A stretch of DNA of 64,000 bases from Acidiphilium sp. C61 (GTDB lineage Bacteria > Pseudomonadota > Alphaproteobacteria > Acetobacterales > Acetobacteraceae). This document shows positions 20,874 to 28,910 of this stretch, in pieces; the stretch's first letter is position 1, and the number at the start of each line of letters is the position of its first letter. The notes under the pieces are model-generated. The model saw nothing but the letters and a program-made list of their open reading frames with translations, was not told the DNA's origin and did no database searches. The stretch covers positions 2,578,501-2,642,500 of the forward strand of contig NZ_CACTIA010000005.1 of the NCBI RefSeq assembly GCF_902712915.1, in the 5' to 3' direction. Both the position numbers and the translations under genes were made by a program.

Positions 20874-21578
20874 ATGCGTCTCGATGCGCCCTCGATCGCC
20901 GATTTCTACGCCACGCCGCGCGGCGCCGCCACCGCCCGGCTGATCCGCGCCCGGCTGCGCGCATTCTGGCCGGAGGCGCGCGGCCTCGAGGTTCTCGGCC
21001 TCGGCTATCCCGGCCCCTATCTGCGGCTCTGGCGCGACCGGGCGACGCGCTGCATCGCCGCGGTGCCGGCGCAGATCGGCGCCGCCCCCTGGCCCGTCTC
21101 CCGCCCCGGCCTCAGCGTGCTGGTCGAGGACGATGCCCTGCCGCTCGCCGATGTCAGCATCGACCGGCTGCTGCTGATCCATGGTCTCGAACACGCCGAA
21201 ACCGCCCGCCGCCTGCTGCGCGAGGCGTGGCGGGTGCTGCGCCCGGCGGGGCGGATGATCGTGGTGGTGCCCAACCGCGCCTCGTCCTGGGCCTATCTCG
21301 ACCGCACGCCCTTCGGCCACGGCCAGCCCTATTCGCCCGCGCAACTCGGTCGGATGCTCGCCGAGTCGCTGTTCCGGGTCGAGCAGCGCGACGCCGCCCT
21401 GTTCCTCCCCCCGCTCGGCGGCCGCGCCGTCCTCCGCGCCGCCCCGCTGGTCGAGCGTGTCGGGCGGCGCATCGCCGCCCAGGCCGGCGGCGTCGTCATC
21501 ACCGAGGCGACGAAGGACGTCGCCGGCGTCATCCCGCTGCGCGCCGGCCGCCGCCGCCTCGTCCTCGCCGAGCGCTGA
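20874..21578 (+). CDS. Class I SAM-dependent methyltransferase
   Basis: A 234-residue protein with a methyltransferase fold: an N-terminal RLDAPSIADFYATPRGAATA typical of the group found beside gloB, the SAM-binding strand LEVLGLGYPGPYL, the acidic strand LVEDDALPLADVSIDRLLLI, and the post-core EAWRVLRPAGRMIVVVPNR. The substrate is unknown. Transcribed away from gloB, so the two probably share a bidirectional promoter region. Confidence 0.85.
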   Translation: MRLDAPSIADFYATPRGAATARLIRARLRAFWPEARGLEVLGLGYPGPYLRLWRDRATRCIAAVPAQIGAAPWPVSRPGLSVLVEDDALPLADVSIDRLLLIHGLEHAETARRLLREAWRVLRPAGRMIVVVPNRASSWAYLDRTPFGHGQPYSPAQLGRMLAESLFRVEQRDAALFLPPLGGRAVLRAAPLVERVGRRIAAQAGGVVITEATKDVAGVIPLRAGRRRLVLAER

Positions 21579-21585
21579 GGGGGCG

Positions 21586-22128
21586 TCAGCCCTTGGCGTG
21601 CAGCTTCCGGTGATGCGCCATGTGGTGCTCGGCATAGGCCCGGAACATGGAATCGACCGTCTTCTGCTGGCTCGCGTCGAGCTTGCCGTAGAGCGTCTGG
21701 AACGCGGCGGTCAGCTTGTTCATGTTGTCCGCCTGCTTCGCCTGGATCGCGGCGAAGGATTCCATGTTCTGCACCGCGTTCATCGTCGCGAGATGCGCGG
21801 CCCGGCTCTGGTAGAGCGTCGCGATCGCGGTCGCGTTGTCGCGCGAGACCTGGGCGAAACCGTGCCAGGCATGCTGCTCGGAAGCGGTGATCCGCAGCTT
21901 CGCCTTCAGCGCCGCGAGCCGGTGATCGACATGGACGAGCATGCGCGAATGCGGGGCAGGGGCCGTTGTGGTCGTGGTCGTGGTCTTGCTCGTGGTCTTG
22001 CTTTCGGGGGTCGCCGCCCTCGCATGCGGCAGGGCGATTGCGGCGATCGAGGCGCCGGCCATGGTCGCGGCCAGCAAGGCGGCGGGGGCGTGGGTGCGAA
22101 GGCTGCGGACGGCGCGGATCGGCTTCAT
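21586..22128 (-). CDS. Periplasmic LTXXQ (Spy/CpxP-like) family protein
   Basis: A 180-residue exported protein. The start at 22128 has CGGAG upstream and yields a signal peptide (APAALLAATMAGASIAAIAL ... ARA). A Thr/Ser/Lys-rich linker (SKTTSKTTTTTTTAPAP) follows, and then a helical domain with LRITASEQHAWHGFAQVSRD and TLYGKLDASQQKTVDSMFRA, which matches the LTxxQ pattern of the Spy/CpxP family of periplasmic stress chaperones. The C-terminus is His-rich (AEHHMAHHRKLHAKG), which could bind metal. An open frame upstream to 22209 lacks signal-peptide logic. Confidence 0.8.
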   Translation of the reverse strand: MKPIRAVRSLRTHAPAALLAATMAGASIAAIALPHARAATPESKTTSKTTTTTTTAPAPHSRMLVHVDHRLAALKAKLRITASEQHAWHGFAQVSRDNATAIATLYQSRAAHLATMNAVQNMESFAAIQAKQADNMNKLTAAFQTLYGKLDASQQKTVDSMFRAYAEHHMAHHRKLHAKG

Positions 22129-22330
22129 GTCGGAACTCCGGTTGGTTGAACCATCCCGCTCTAGCCTGCGTTTCATGACGCGATGCTGGCGCCGCCGTGT
22201 CGGAATCATGGCCTACGGCGATTTCATCCGCGGTTTTGCCCTGCGTCACCCCCCTTGTTCTTTGCCCCGTTCGGGACGATGTTGTCCCGGAGAGGACCGC
22301 ACAGGTCCGGTTTGACGACGGAGACCACCA

Positions 22331-22888
22331 ATGTTCATCGAAACCGATGTTACCCCCAACCCCGCCACGCTGAAATTCCTCCCCGGCCGCGAGGTGCTCG
22401 GCCAGGGCTCGGCCGATTTCGACACCGCCGATGCCGCGGCGTCGAGCCCGCTGGCCGCGTCGCTGTTCGCGCTGCCCGGCGTGGTCCGCGTCTTTCTCGG
22501 CGCCGATTTCATCTCCGTCACCGGCGACGATCCGGGCGCGTGGCCCTCGCTCAAGCCGCAGGTGCTCGGCGCGATCATGGAGCATTTCCTCTCCGGCCGC
22601 CCGGTGATGGACAGCGCGCAGGAAGACGCGGCGGAGGATGTCGATCCGGCCGACCGCGAGATCGCCGACCAGATCAAGGAACTGCTCGACATGCGGGTCC
22701 GCCCCGCGGTCGCCGGCGATGGCGGCGACATCGTCTTCCGCGGCTTCCGCGACGGTGTGGTGTCGCTGCACATGCAGGGCGCCTGCTCCGGCTGCCCCTC
22801 CTCGACGGCGACCCTCAAGATGGGTATCGAGAACCTGCTCAGACATTACGTCCCCGAAGTGAAATCGGTGCAGCAGGTAATGGCCTGA
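22331..22888 (+). CDS. NfuA-like iron-sulfur cluster scaffold (Nfu_N + NifU)
   Basis: A 185-residue carrier that delivers Fe-S clusters to apoproteins. The N-terminal Nfu_N domain begins MFIETDVTPNPATLKFLPG and contains GVVRVFLGADFISVT. The C-terminal NifU domain has DMRVRPAVAGDGGDIVFRGF and the cluster-binding pair in GACSGCPSS. This two-domain layout is the alphaproteobacterial and mitochondrial NFU1 type. The upstream 200 bases hold no recognisable gene. It works in the same pathway as the cysteine desulfurase and ferredoxin at 28.9-30.4 kb. Confidence 0.93.
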   Translation: MFIETDVTPNPATLKFLPGREVLGQGSADFDTADAAASSPLAASLFALPGVVRVFLGADFISVTGDDPGAWPSLKPQVLGAIMEHFLSGRPVMDSAQEDAAEDVDPADREIADQIKELLDMRVRPAVAGDGGDIVFRGFRDGVVSLHMQGACSGCPSSTATLKMGIENLLRHYVPEVKSVQQVMA

Positions 22889-22927
22889 GCCAGCTGGCCT
22901 GACGCCCCGAACCCGACGGAGACCCGC

Positions 22928-23512
22928 ATGACCCTCGATGCCGGCGCGCTCGATGCGCTGTTCCGCACCGCCCGCACCAAATCCGCCTGGACCGACACGC
23001 CGGTCCCGGACGACACGCTGCAAAAACTCTACGACCTGCTCAAATACGGCCCCACCTCGGCCAATTGCTCGCCCGCGCGCTTCCTCTTCCTGCGCAGCCC
23101 CGAATCGCGCGAGCGGCTGAAACCCGCCCTCAACCCCGGCAATATCGACAAGACGATGTCCGCCCCCGTCACCGTCATCGTCGCGCACGACCCGCAATTC
23201 TATGAAGAATTGCCGAAGCTCTTCCCCCATGCCGATGCCCGCGGCTGGTTCGCCGGCAACCCCGACCTCGCCGAGGAAACCGCCTTCCGCAACGGCACGA
23301 TGCAGGGGGCCTATCTCATCATGGCCGCCCGCGCCCTCGGGCTCGATTGCGGCCCGATGTCCGGGTTCGACAAGGCGAGGGTCGACCAGACCTTCCTCTC
23401 CGACCAGGGCTGGCGGTCGAATTTCCTGATCAATCTCGGCTACGGCGTGGCCGAGGATCCGTTCCCCCGCGCCCCGCGCCTCGGGTTCGACGAAGCCTGC
23501 GTCCTGCTCTGA
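22928..23512 (+). CDS. Nitroreductase-family protein, RutE/malonic semialdehyde reductase type
   Basis: A 194-residue flavin reductase of the HadB/RutE group. Marks are [72 protein letters not shown] and the C-terminal NFLINLGYG. RutE reduces malonic semialdehyde to 3-hydroxypropionate in pyrimidine breakdown, but no other rut genes are here, so the substrate is open. It may relate to the malonate/methylmalonate semialdehyde metabolism represented by mmsA. One base separates it from tsaB. Confidence 0.85.
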   Translation: MTLDAGALDALFRTARTKSAWTDTPVPDDTLQKLYDLLKYGPTSANCSPARFLFLRSPESRERLKPALNPGNIDKTMSAPVTVIVAHDPQFYEELPKLFPHADARGWFAGNPDLAEETAFRNGTMQGAYLIMAARALGLDCGPMSGFDKARVDQTFLSDQGWRSNFLINLGYGVAEDPFPRAPRLGFDEACVLL

Positions 23513-23513
23513 G

Positions 23514-24215
23514 ATGACGCCGCCCGCCGCGCGGCTTCTGGTGCTGGATGCCGCGCTGAAATCCGCCCGCGCGGGGGTGATCGAGGGTGATCGCCTCCGC
23601 GCCGCGCGCGAGGGCGCGCCCGAGACCGGTCTTGCCGACCTGCTGCCGGTCTGGGCGGCGTCCTGTCTCGACGAGGCGGGGCTGGCCGCCGCTTCGCTCG
23701 ACGGCATTGCCGTCACCATCGGCCCCGGCAGCTTCACCGGCCTGCGCGCATCCCTCGCCCTCGCGCACGGTATCGGCCTCGCCGCCGGCATCCCGGTCTA
23801 TGGCGTCACCGTGGGCGAGGCGATGGCGGCGCTGCTGCCCGATCCCGGCCGCAAGCTCTGGGTCGTCACCACGGCCCGGCGCGGCCGCCTCTTCCTTGAA
23901 CGGGACGGCGAAGCGAGCGCCTTCGACGAGACCGACCTGCCCACCCCCGCGGGCCCGATCGCCCTTGCCGGCGACCGTGCGGCGGATATCGCATCCCGCC
24001 TCGCCGAAGCCGGCCACGATGCCGTGCCCACCGGGATCGAGACCTGCACCATCGCCGGCATCGCCGCCGCCCTGCGCCAGCGCCTCGCCGCAGGGCACGC
24101 GCCGCGCCCCGCCGCCCCGCTCTATGTCGATCCGCCCGAGGCGCGCCTGCCCGCCGGCGGCCTGCGCCCGCCCCCGCAGGGGCACGACACCACCCCCACC
24201 AACCCGGCCCCGTGA
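23514..24215 (+). CDS. tsaB: tRNA threonylcarbamoyladenosine biosynthesis protein TsaB
   Basis: A 233-residue member of the ASKHA fold (YeaZ) that forms a complex with TsaD and TsaE to make t6A37 in tRNAs. Marks are LLVLDAALKSARAGVIEGD, ITIGPGSFTGLRASLALAHG-like text near residue 62, and the C-terminal PLYVDPPEARLP. The last 30 residues are a Pro/Thr-rich tail that runs into the start of rimI (overlap GTGA). The order tsaB-rimI is conserved in many bacteria. Confidence 0.92.
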   Translation: MTPPAARLLVLDAALKSARAGVIEGDRLRAAREGAPETGLADLLPVWAASCLDEAGLAAASLDGIAVTIGPGSFTGLRASLALAHGIGLAAGIPVYGVTVGEAMAALLPDPGRKLWVVTTARRGRLFLERDGEASAFDETDLPTPAGPIALAGDRAADIASRLAEAGHDAVPTGIETCTIAGIAAALRQRLAAGHAPRPAAPLYVDPPEARLPAGGLRPPPQGHDTTPTNPAP

Positions 24216-24793
24216 CCGGCGCGGGCAACGGCGATAATTCCGCGCCCGCAGCGGCGCCAGACCAACCCGCGCCCGCAGGGGCGCAAGACTGGCCCGCGCC
24301 CGCAGGGGCGCAAGACTGGCCCGCGCCCGCAGGGGCGCAAGACTGGCCCGCGCCCGCAGGGGCGCCAGACCAACCCGCGCCGGCCACGGCCGCGCACGCC
24401 GCCGCCCTCGCCGCGATCCACGCCGCCGCCTTCCAGGACGATCCCTGGTCGGAAGCCGCCATCGCCACCCTGTTCGAGAACCCGACGACATTCGGCTTCA
24501 TCGCCCCCGCAGGCGGGCTCGTCCTCGCCCGTGCGGTTGCCGGCGAGGCCGAGATCCTGACCATCGGCGTCGCCGCCACCGCCCGCCGGCGCGGCATCGC
24601 CCGCGCCCTGCTGGGCGCCGCCCTGGCGGAAGCGCGGGGCAGGGGGGCCGAGACGGTGTTTCTCGAGGTCGCGGCGGACAACGATGCCGCCATCCGCCTC
24701 TATCGCGCCTGCCTCTTCCGCCCCGCCGGGCGCCGGCGCGATTATTACGGTCCGGGGCGCGACGCGCTGCTGTTCACGCGTCCGCTTTCCTGA
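24212..24793 (+). CDS. rimI: Ribosomal-protein-alanine N-acetyltransferase RimI with repeat-expanded N-terminus
   Basis: A 193-residue GNAT acetyltransferase. The core from about residue 60 shows HAAAFQDDPWSEAAIATLF, the acetyl-CoA loop ILTIGVAATARRRGIARALL and VFLEVAADNDAAIRLYRA, as in RimI, which acetylates the N-terminus of ribosomal protein S18. The start is GTG at 24212, overlapping the tsaB stop. The first 55 residues are not part of the family: they contain four nonapeptide repeats PAPAGAQDW encoded by a DNA minisatellite. Translation could also begin inside the core, which would leave the repeats as a spacer. Confidence 0.85.
   Translation: MTGAGNGDNSAPAAAPDQPAPAGAQDWPAPAGAQDWPAPAGAQDWPAPAGAPDQPAPATAAHAAALAAIHAAAFQDDPWSEAAIATLFENPTTFGFIAPAGGLVLARAVAGEAEILTIGVAATARRRGIARALLGAALAEARGRGAETVFLEVAADNDAAIRLYRACLFRPAGRRRDYYGPGRDALLFTRPLS
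24266..24373 (+). repeat. 27 bp minisatellite in rimI, 4 copies
   Basis: Four direct copies at 24266, 24293, 24320 and 24347. The first three are identical and the fourth changes near its end (Asp-Trp becomes Asp-Gln). The unit is a multiple of three, so the reading frame is kept; it encodes PAPAGAQDW. Confidence 0.92.
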
Positions 24794-25043
24794 TCACCAC
24801 CACGGCGCTGCCATCCGGCAGGTCGAACATGTCGAGCAGGTCGTGCCCCTGGTCGGCGGCGGCGCGCGGCACGTTCGCCCGCGGCTCGGCGCCGCGCAGC
24901 CGCACCAGCAAAATCTCTCCCGCCGCCATCGAATCGAGCGCCAGCCGTGTCCGCACGTAAGTCATCGGACAGGTTTCCGCAGTAATGTCGATGGCCCGGT
25001 TATGGGCAGGGAGTTCCATGACTTTCGTATCCTGGATTACCAT
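24774..25043 (-). CDS. TusA/SirA-family sulfur carrier-like protein
   Basis: An 89-residue protein of the TusA fold. The conserved cysteine-proline pair is in DITAETCPMTYVRTRLALDS, followed by the GEILLVRLRGAEPRANVPRA strand-helix. TusA proteins relay persulfide sulfur for tRNA thiolation and molybdenum cofactor work, which fits the desulfurase and mnmA nearby. The gene converges on rimI and overlaps its 3' end by 20 bases. A second possible start (MELPAHN) lies at 25019. Confidence 0.8.
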   Translation of the reverse strand: MVIQDTKVMELPAHNRAIDITAETCPMTYVRTRLALDSMAAGEILLVRLRGAEPRANVPRAAADQGHDLLDMFDLPDGSAVVVIRKADA

Positions 25044-25195
25044 TTTCTAACCAATTTCAAAAAATGGAACATCGATGAGATGAATTACATCCGCCTTTCG
25101 GACGAATTTCAAACGTAAATTCTTGCAATTCACATCAAAATGCTCCAGATCAGTTTTCAGGTAAATGATCAAGTAGTGTCGAAGAAGGACCAGTG

Positions 25196-25642
25196 ATGCC
25201 GGATAGCCATGACACACAACAACTCCTACAACTCACCGCGCAGATTGTGTCAGCGCATGTATCGCACAATTCGGTTTCGGCCGAAATGCTGCCCACGCTC
25301 ATCCGGGATGTCTACACGAGCCTCAGCGGCACGGATCAGCCTGTAGAAGAGCCGCCGCCGCCGCTCGAGCCGGCAGTCAATCCGAAGAAATCCGTCTTCA
25401 ACGATTACATCGTCTGTCTTGAGGATGGAAAAAAACTCAAGATGCTTCGCCGTCATCTGAAATCGGCCTACAATCTGACGCCCGAGCAGTATCGCGAGCG
25501 GTGGGGATTGGCGAGCGACTATCCGATGGTCGCCCCCGCCTATGCCAAGCAGCGCTCCACCCTCGCCAAGAAGATCGGCCTCGGCACCAAGACCGCCGGC
25601 GCCACCCCCTCCGGCTCCGGGCGCGCCAAGAAGGGCGAATAG
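25196..25642 (+). CDS. MucR/Ros-family transcriptional regulator
   Basis: A 148-residue nucleoid-associated regulator of the MucR family, which binds AT-rich promoters. The conserved C-terminal zinc-finger region is intact: IVCLEDGKKLKMLRRHLKSA, YNLTPEQYRERWGLASDYP, MVAPAYAKQRSTLAKKIGLG. AAGGA precedes the ATG at 25196; an in-frame GTG at 25193 is adjacent. The 150 bases upstream are unusually AT-rich for this genome, consistent with autoregulation. The stop codon TAG is formed at the border of a palindromic repeat (see 25640), so the C-terminus may have been set by that insertion. Confidence 0.93.
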   Translation: MPDSHDTQQLLQLTAQIVSAHVSHNSVSAEMLPTLIRDVYTSLSGTDQPVEEPPPPLEPAVNPKKSVFNDYIVCLEDGKKLKMLRRHLKSAYNLTPEQYRERWGLASDYPMVAPAYAKQRSTLAKKIGLGTKTAGATPSGSGRAKKGE

Positions 25643-25816
25643 AGCATCATCCGGTCAGATGATATCATCTGCCCGGATAAAGATGCTCTGATTATCAACG
25701 TGGTAGAGCACTACATCCGATCCATCAGGATCGGAAAGTGCTCTACAGCATCATCCGGTCAGATGGAAACATCTGACCGGGTAAAGATGCTCGGTTTATC
25801 GATAATTTAGAGCACG
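25640..25816. repeat. MITE-like palindromic repeat, copy 3 (one and a half units in tandem)
   Basis: A full unit (25640-25745) is followed directly by a second hairpin A and spacer, ending at TAGAGCAC without the rest of hairpin B. The core here is ATCCGGTCAGATG, a variant of the ATCCGATCAGATG seen elsewhere. The left border supplies the stop codon of the MucR gene. Confidence 0.9.
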
Positions 25817-25837
25817 TCTCAAAGGTTTCGGCCGAAT

Positions 25838-25867
25838 GCCCGGCAGGGTCTCCCCGTCGGGCTTTTT
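25838..25867 (+). terminator. Probable terminator after MucR and repeat
   Basis: A GCCCG...CGGGC stem with an imperfect inner extension, directly followed by TTTTT. It lies beyond the repeat copy and before the DeoR-family gene. Confidence 0.5.
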
Positions 25868-25993
25868 CTTGCCCGCCATCTGCCCGCGATCTGGCCGCCT
25901 GGCCCGATTGCCTTTTCGCGCACCCTCATCCTACAATCTTCGCAAGCGAAACGCCGCCGTCTTTTTGTTTCGCACCCGGAAAAGGAACATCGC

Positions 25994-26836
25994 GTGTTGG
26001 ATCATGCCGCATCCATCAGCCGGCGGGCGGAAATCGTCGCCCTGGTCGAGCAGAATGGCTTTCAGACGATCGAGGCGCTGGCCCGCCATTTCGACGTCAC
26101 GGTGCAGACCATCCGCCGCGACCTCAACGCGCTCGCCGCCGATGGCAAGCTCAGCCGCTACCGTGGCGGCGCCGGCCTGCCATCGAGCATCGAGAACATG
26201 GAATACAACCGCCGCCGCGTGGTCCATCTCGAAGCCAAGCTCCGCATCGCCGACATGGTGGCGGCGGACATTCCCGAACACGCCTCGCTCTTCATCAATA
26301 TCGGCTCGACCACCGAACAGGTCGCCCGCGCCCTGCTCGGCCATCATGATCTCTCGGTGATCACGAACAATCTCAACGTCGCGCGGATCATGAGCGAAAG
26401 CACCGATTTCCGCGTCATCGTCGCCGGCGGCATGGTCCGCAACCGCGATGGCGGCATCACCGGCCAGGCCACCCGCGACATGTTCGACCGTTTCCGCGTC
26501 GATATCGGCATCATCGGCGTCTCCGGCATCGACGCCGATGGCGCGCTCTACGATTTCGACATGGATGAGGTGATCTGTTCGCAGGCGATCATCCGCAACG
26601 CCCGCCGCGTCGTCCTCGTCACCGATCATTCCAAGTTCGGCCGCCCGGCGATGGTGCGGATCGGCACGCTCGCCCAGGTCTCCGCCCTCTATACCGACCT
26701 GCCGCCGCCGCCGCCGATCGCCGCCCTGATCGGCACGCTCGGCATCGAACTGCACGTCGCCGACCCGGCCCCCCAGCCTCCGTCCGGATCGCCGCCCGGA
26801 TCGCCGCCCGGATCGCCGTCCGGATCGCCGACATGA
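25994..26836 (+). CDS. DeoR/GlpR-family transcriptional regulator
   Basis: A 280-residue repressor. The DeoR helix-turn-helix is clear (IEALARHFDVTVQTIRRDLN and the signature GKLSRYRGGAGLP), followed by the sugar-phosphate-sensing domain (SLFINIGSTTEQVARALLG, VITNNLNVARIM, VIVAGGMVRNRDGGITG, VLVTDHSKFGRPA). It most resembles the glycerol-3-phosphate repressor GlpR. No glp genes are adjacent, so the target is unknown. The start is GTG at 25994 with AAAGGA upstream. The C-terminus is extended by a Gly-Ser-Pro-Pro repeat encoded by a 12 bp tandem repeat. Confidence 0.9.
   Translation: MLDHAASISRRAEIVALVEQNGFQTIEALARHFDVTVQTIRRDLNALAADGKLSRYRGGAGLPSSIENMEYNRRRVVHLEAKLRIADMVAADIPEHASLFINIGSTTEQVARALLGHHDLSVITNNLNVARIMSESTDFRVIVAGGMVRNRDGGITGQATRDMFDRFRVDIGIIGVSGIDADGALYDFDMDEVICSQAIIRNARRVVLVTDHSKFGRPAMVRIGTLAQVSALYTDLPPPPPIAALIGTLGIELHVADPAPQPPSGSPPGSPPGSPSGSPT
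26785..26830 (+). repeat. 12 bp tandem repeat at the 3' end of the DeoR gene
   Basis: Nearly four copies of CGGATCGCCGCC (third copy has one C-to-T change, the fourth is cut), in frame, encoding GSPP units at the extreme C-terminus. Confidence 0.85.
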
Positions 26837-26890
26837 AAACGCCCGGTCCGTTGCCGGGCCGGGCGCTCTGTCGCGATATCGGGTTGGCGC

Positions 26891-27556
26891 TCAGTCGGCG
26901 GCCAGCGCCATGTGCTTGCGCGCGATCGCGCCGCTGACATAGGTCTCCACCGCCTCGCCGATCGCCTCGGCATGGTTGGCGAACACGTGGTCGGCGCCGG
27001 CCAGCACGCGGTAATCGACGGCGACACCCTTCTGCGTGTTGAGCTTGTCGACCAGCTTGCGCACCGAATTCTCCGGCACCAGCTCGTCGGCATCGCCATG
27101 GATCATCAGCCCGCCGCAAGGGCAGGGGGCAAGGAAGCCGAAATCGTAATGCGCTGCCGGCGGGGCAACGCTGATCCAGCCCGAAACCTCCGGCCGGCGC
27201 ATCAGCAACTGCATGCCGACGAAGGCGCCGAACGAATAGCCCGAAATCCACAGCCCGGCATGCCCGGGGTTCAGCGCCTGCATCCAGTCGAGCGCCGCGG
27301 CCGCGTCGTTGATCTCGCCCATCCCGCCGTCATAGCTGCCCTGGCTGCGCCCGACGCCGCGGAAATTGAACCGCATGACCGAGAAGCCAAGCCGCTGGAA
27401 CACCTGGTACATCGTGTAGGTGATGCGGTTGTTCATGGTTCCGCCATGCAGCGGATGCGGGTGCAGCACCAGCGCGAGCGGCGCCCCCCGGTCCTTGGCA
27501 TGGTGATAACGCCCTTCGAGACGGCCATCCGGCCCGGCAAACATAACTTCAGGCAT
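26891..27556 (-). CDS. Alpha/beta hydrolase
   Basis: A 221-residue hydrolase. Visible are an oxyanion-side motif in VLHPHPLHGGTMNNRITY, the nucleophile elbow GYSFGAF (Ser in GxSxG), the acidic residue region GDADELVP and the histidine in GADHVFANH. HPHPxxGGxMxN is typical of a widespread bacterial group of short-chain esterase-like proteins of unknown substrate. The start at 27556 (MPEVMFAG) matches family length. Convergent with the DeoR gene. Confidence 0.85.
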   Translation of the reverse strand: MPEVMFAGPDGRLEGRYHHAKDRGAPLALVLHPHPLHGGTMNNRITYTMYQVFQRLGFSVMRFNFRGVGRSQGSYDGGMGEINDAAAALDWMQALNPGHAGLWISGYSFGAFVGMQLLMRRPEVSGWISVAPPAAHYDFGFLAPCPCGGLMIHGDADELVPENSVRKLVDKLNTQKGVAVDYRVLAGADHVFANHAEAIGEAVETYVSGAIARKHMALAAD

Positions 27557-28070
27557 GGTATTGTCTGGTCTTTCCCAATCGATCGTCACATCACCCGGCC
27601 TTCGATCGTCGCCGGGTGCAGGAATATTTCCCCGCCGGCGGCCCGAAGCCGCCCTCGCACCCTCAGGTGCCGCCGGAGCCGGGGAAACGGCTTCGAAACT
27701 TATATATAGGTTGCCTCCACGCATGATTGACCGGTCCGGTATGCATACCTACTCTCCCCGTCATGACGAGCGCGATCATCCGCAATCATGGCCCCCAGCA
27801 TGGCCTCTGGCATTGTTCTGGTCGCCGGCCCGAAAGCCGCCGGTCCAGCGTGCGGAGCCCTGTGTCTCCGCCCTTCCGCAGCACGCCGCGTCGCGCCGTT
27901 GCCATGCCTGCCGGGGAAGGCGTCCGCCAAAACTTCGTCTCCCGCCCGAAAATTCGTATCCCAGGGCCTGCTAGAGCTTTTAGAGCTTTCATTTCGTCCA
28001 TCCGGCGCCAATATCGCCGGAGAGGCACAGAGATAACGGATGGCATCCAGATTTTCCACGGAAATGTCGC
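27557..28070. other. Intergenic region between divergent hydrolase and cysE genes
   Basis: 514 bases without a gene I can support. It starts with mixed composition, has a local AT-rich patch (TTATATATAG near 27700) and two adjacent palindromes, ACCGGTCCGGT and GTATGCATAC (about 27731-27749). These could be promoter and operator elements for the divergent units. Short open frames on both strands lack ribosome-binding sites and protein-like composition. The last 100 bases hold a repeated AGAGCTTTTAGAGCTTT before cysE. Confidence 0.4.
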
Positions 28071-28910
28071 ATGAGCTCAATGTTTTTGCGTGAAACCATC
28101 CGGGCCTACCGCCAGCGCGATCCGGCCGCCCGGTCGGATCTCGAGGTTTTGCTGTGCTATCCGGGCCTGCACGCCGTCCTGCTGCACCGGGTCGCGAACT
28201 GGCTCTGGCGGCACCGGCTGCGACTCGCCGGCCGCTTCCTCTCGCATCTCGCCCGGGTGGCGACCGGCATCGAGATCCATCCCGGTGCAACGATCGGCCG
28301 CCGCTGCATGATCGATCACGGCATGGGCGTGGTCATCGGCGAAACCGCGGTGCTGGGCGACGATGTCTATCTCTACCACCAGGTCACGCTCGGCGGCACG
28401 TCGAGCGAGCGCGGCAAGCGCCACCCGACGCTTGCCAACAACGTCATCATCGGTGCCGGCGCCAAGGTGCTGGGCAACATCCTGATCGGCGAGAACGCCC
28501 GCGTCGGCGCCAATGCCGTGGTGGTGGCCGATGTGCCGGCGAATACCACCGTGGTCGGCATTCCCGCCCGCCCGGTCGAGCGCGGCACCTCGATCCGCCC
28601 GTCCAAACCCCGGTTCGACCCCTATGGCACGCCCTGCGACCCCTGCCTCGACCCGCTGCTGGGCGAGATGGAGCGTCTGCGCGCCGAACTGACCGATCTC
28701 GAAGCCCGTGTCGCCCGCGCGGAATCGCGCACACCAGACCGCGCGGAATCGCGCACACCAGACCGCGCGGAATCGCGCAAACCCGATCACGCGGAATCGC
28801 GCACACCCGATCACGCGGAGTCGCGAACACCCGATCACGCCGAAGCGCACACACCCGATCATGCCGCGCTGCGCGAGCCCAGCCATGACGCGCCCATCGC
28901 CCGCGGCTGA
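28071..28910 (+). CDS. cysE: Serine O-acetyltransferase with repetitive C-terminal tail
   Basis: A 279-residue enzyme that makes O-acetylserine for cysteine synthesis. The hexapeptide left-handed beta-helix is evident ([76 protein letters not shown]). It is the short type lacking the long N-terminal helical domain. From residue 217 the tail consists of seven octapeptides of the type AESRTPDR, rich in charged residues and encoded by a 24 bp tandem repeat. The cysteine synthase-binding C-terminal isoleucine of classical CysE is absent. First gene of a sulfur/iron-sulfur block; its end overlaps the desulfurase gene by 26 bases. Confidence 0.93.
   Translation: MSSMFLRETIRAYRQRDPAARSDLEVLLCYPGLHAVLLHRVANWLWRHRLRLAGRFLSHLARVATGIEIHPGATIGRRCMIDHGMGVVIGETAVLGDDVYLYHQVTLGGTSSERGKRHPTLANNVIIGAGAKVLGNILIGENARVGANAVVVADVPANTTVVGIPARPVERGTSIRPSKPRFDPYGTPCDPCLDPLLGEMERLRAELTDLEARVARAESRTPDRAESRTPDRAESRKPDHAESRTPDHAESRTPDHAEAHTPDHAALREPSHDAPIARG
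28719..28886 (+). repeat. 24 bp tandem repeat in cysE, 7 copies
   Basis: Seven in-frame copies of a unit encoding A-E-S-R-T-P-D-R/H. The first two copies are almost identical; later ones drift (TPDR to KPDH, TPDH, and finally REPSH). The array ends at the start codon of the cysteine desulfurase gene (28885). Confidence 0.9.

Noticed and set aside
24266..24373. Possible CRISPR array in rimI (27 bp period)
   Set aside because: Direct in-frame repeats without spacers inside a coding region; it is a minisatellite.
26838..26862. Terminator between the DeoR gene and the hydrolase gene
   Set aside because: A GCCCGG...CCGGGC stem is present but has no T run in either direction, so I do not call it.
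27960..28070. A SAM or cysteine-type riboswitch before cysE
   Set aside because: I cannot find a conserved riboswitch core or a consistent stem architecture; only short palindromes are present upstream.
27727..28074. Short open frames in the gap before cysE
   Set aside because: No ribosome-binding sites, arginine/proline-rich products with no recognisable motif, and overlapping frames on both strands. Treated as intergenic.
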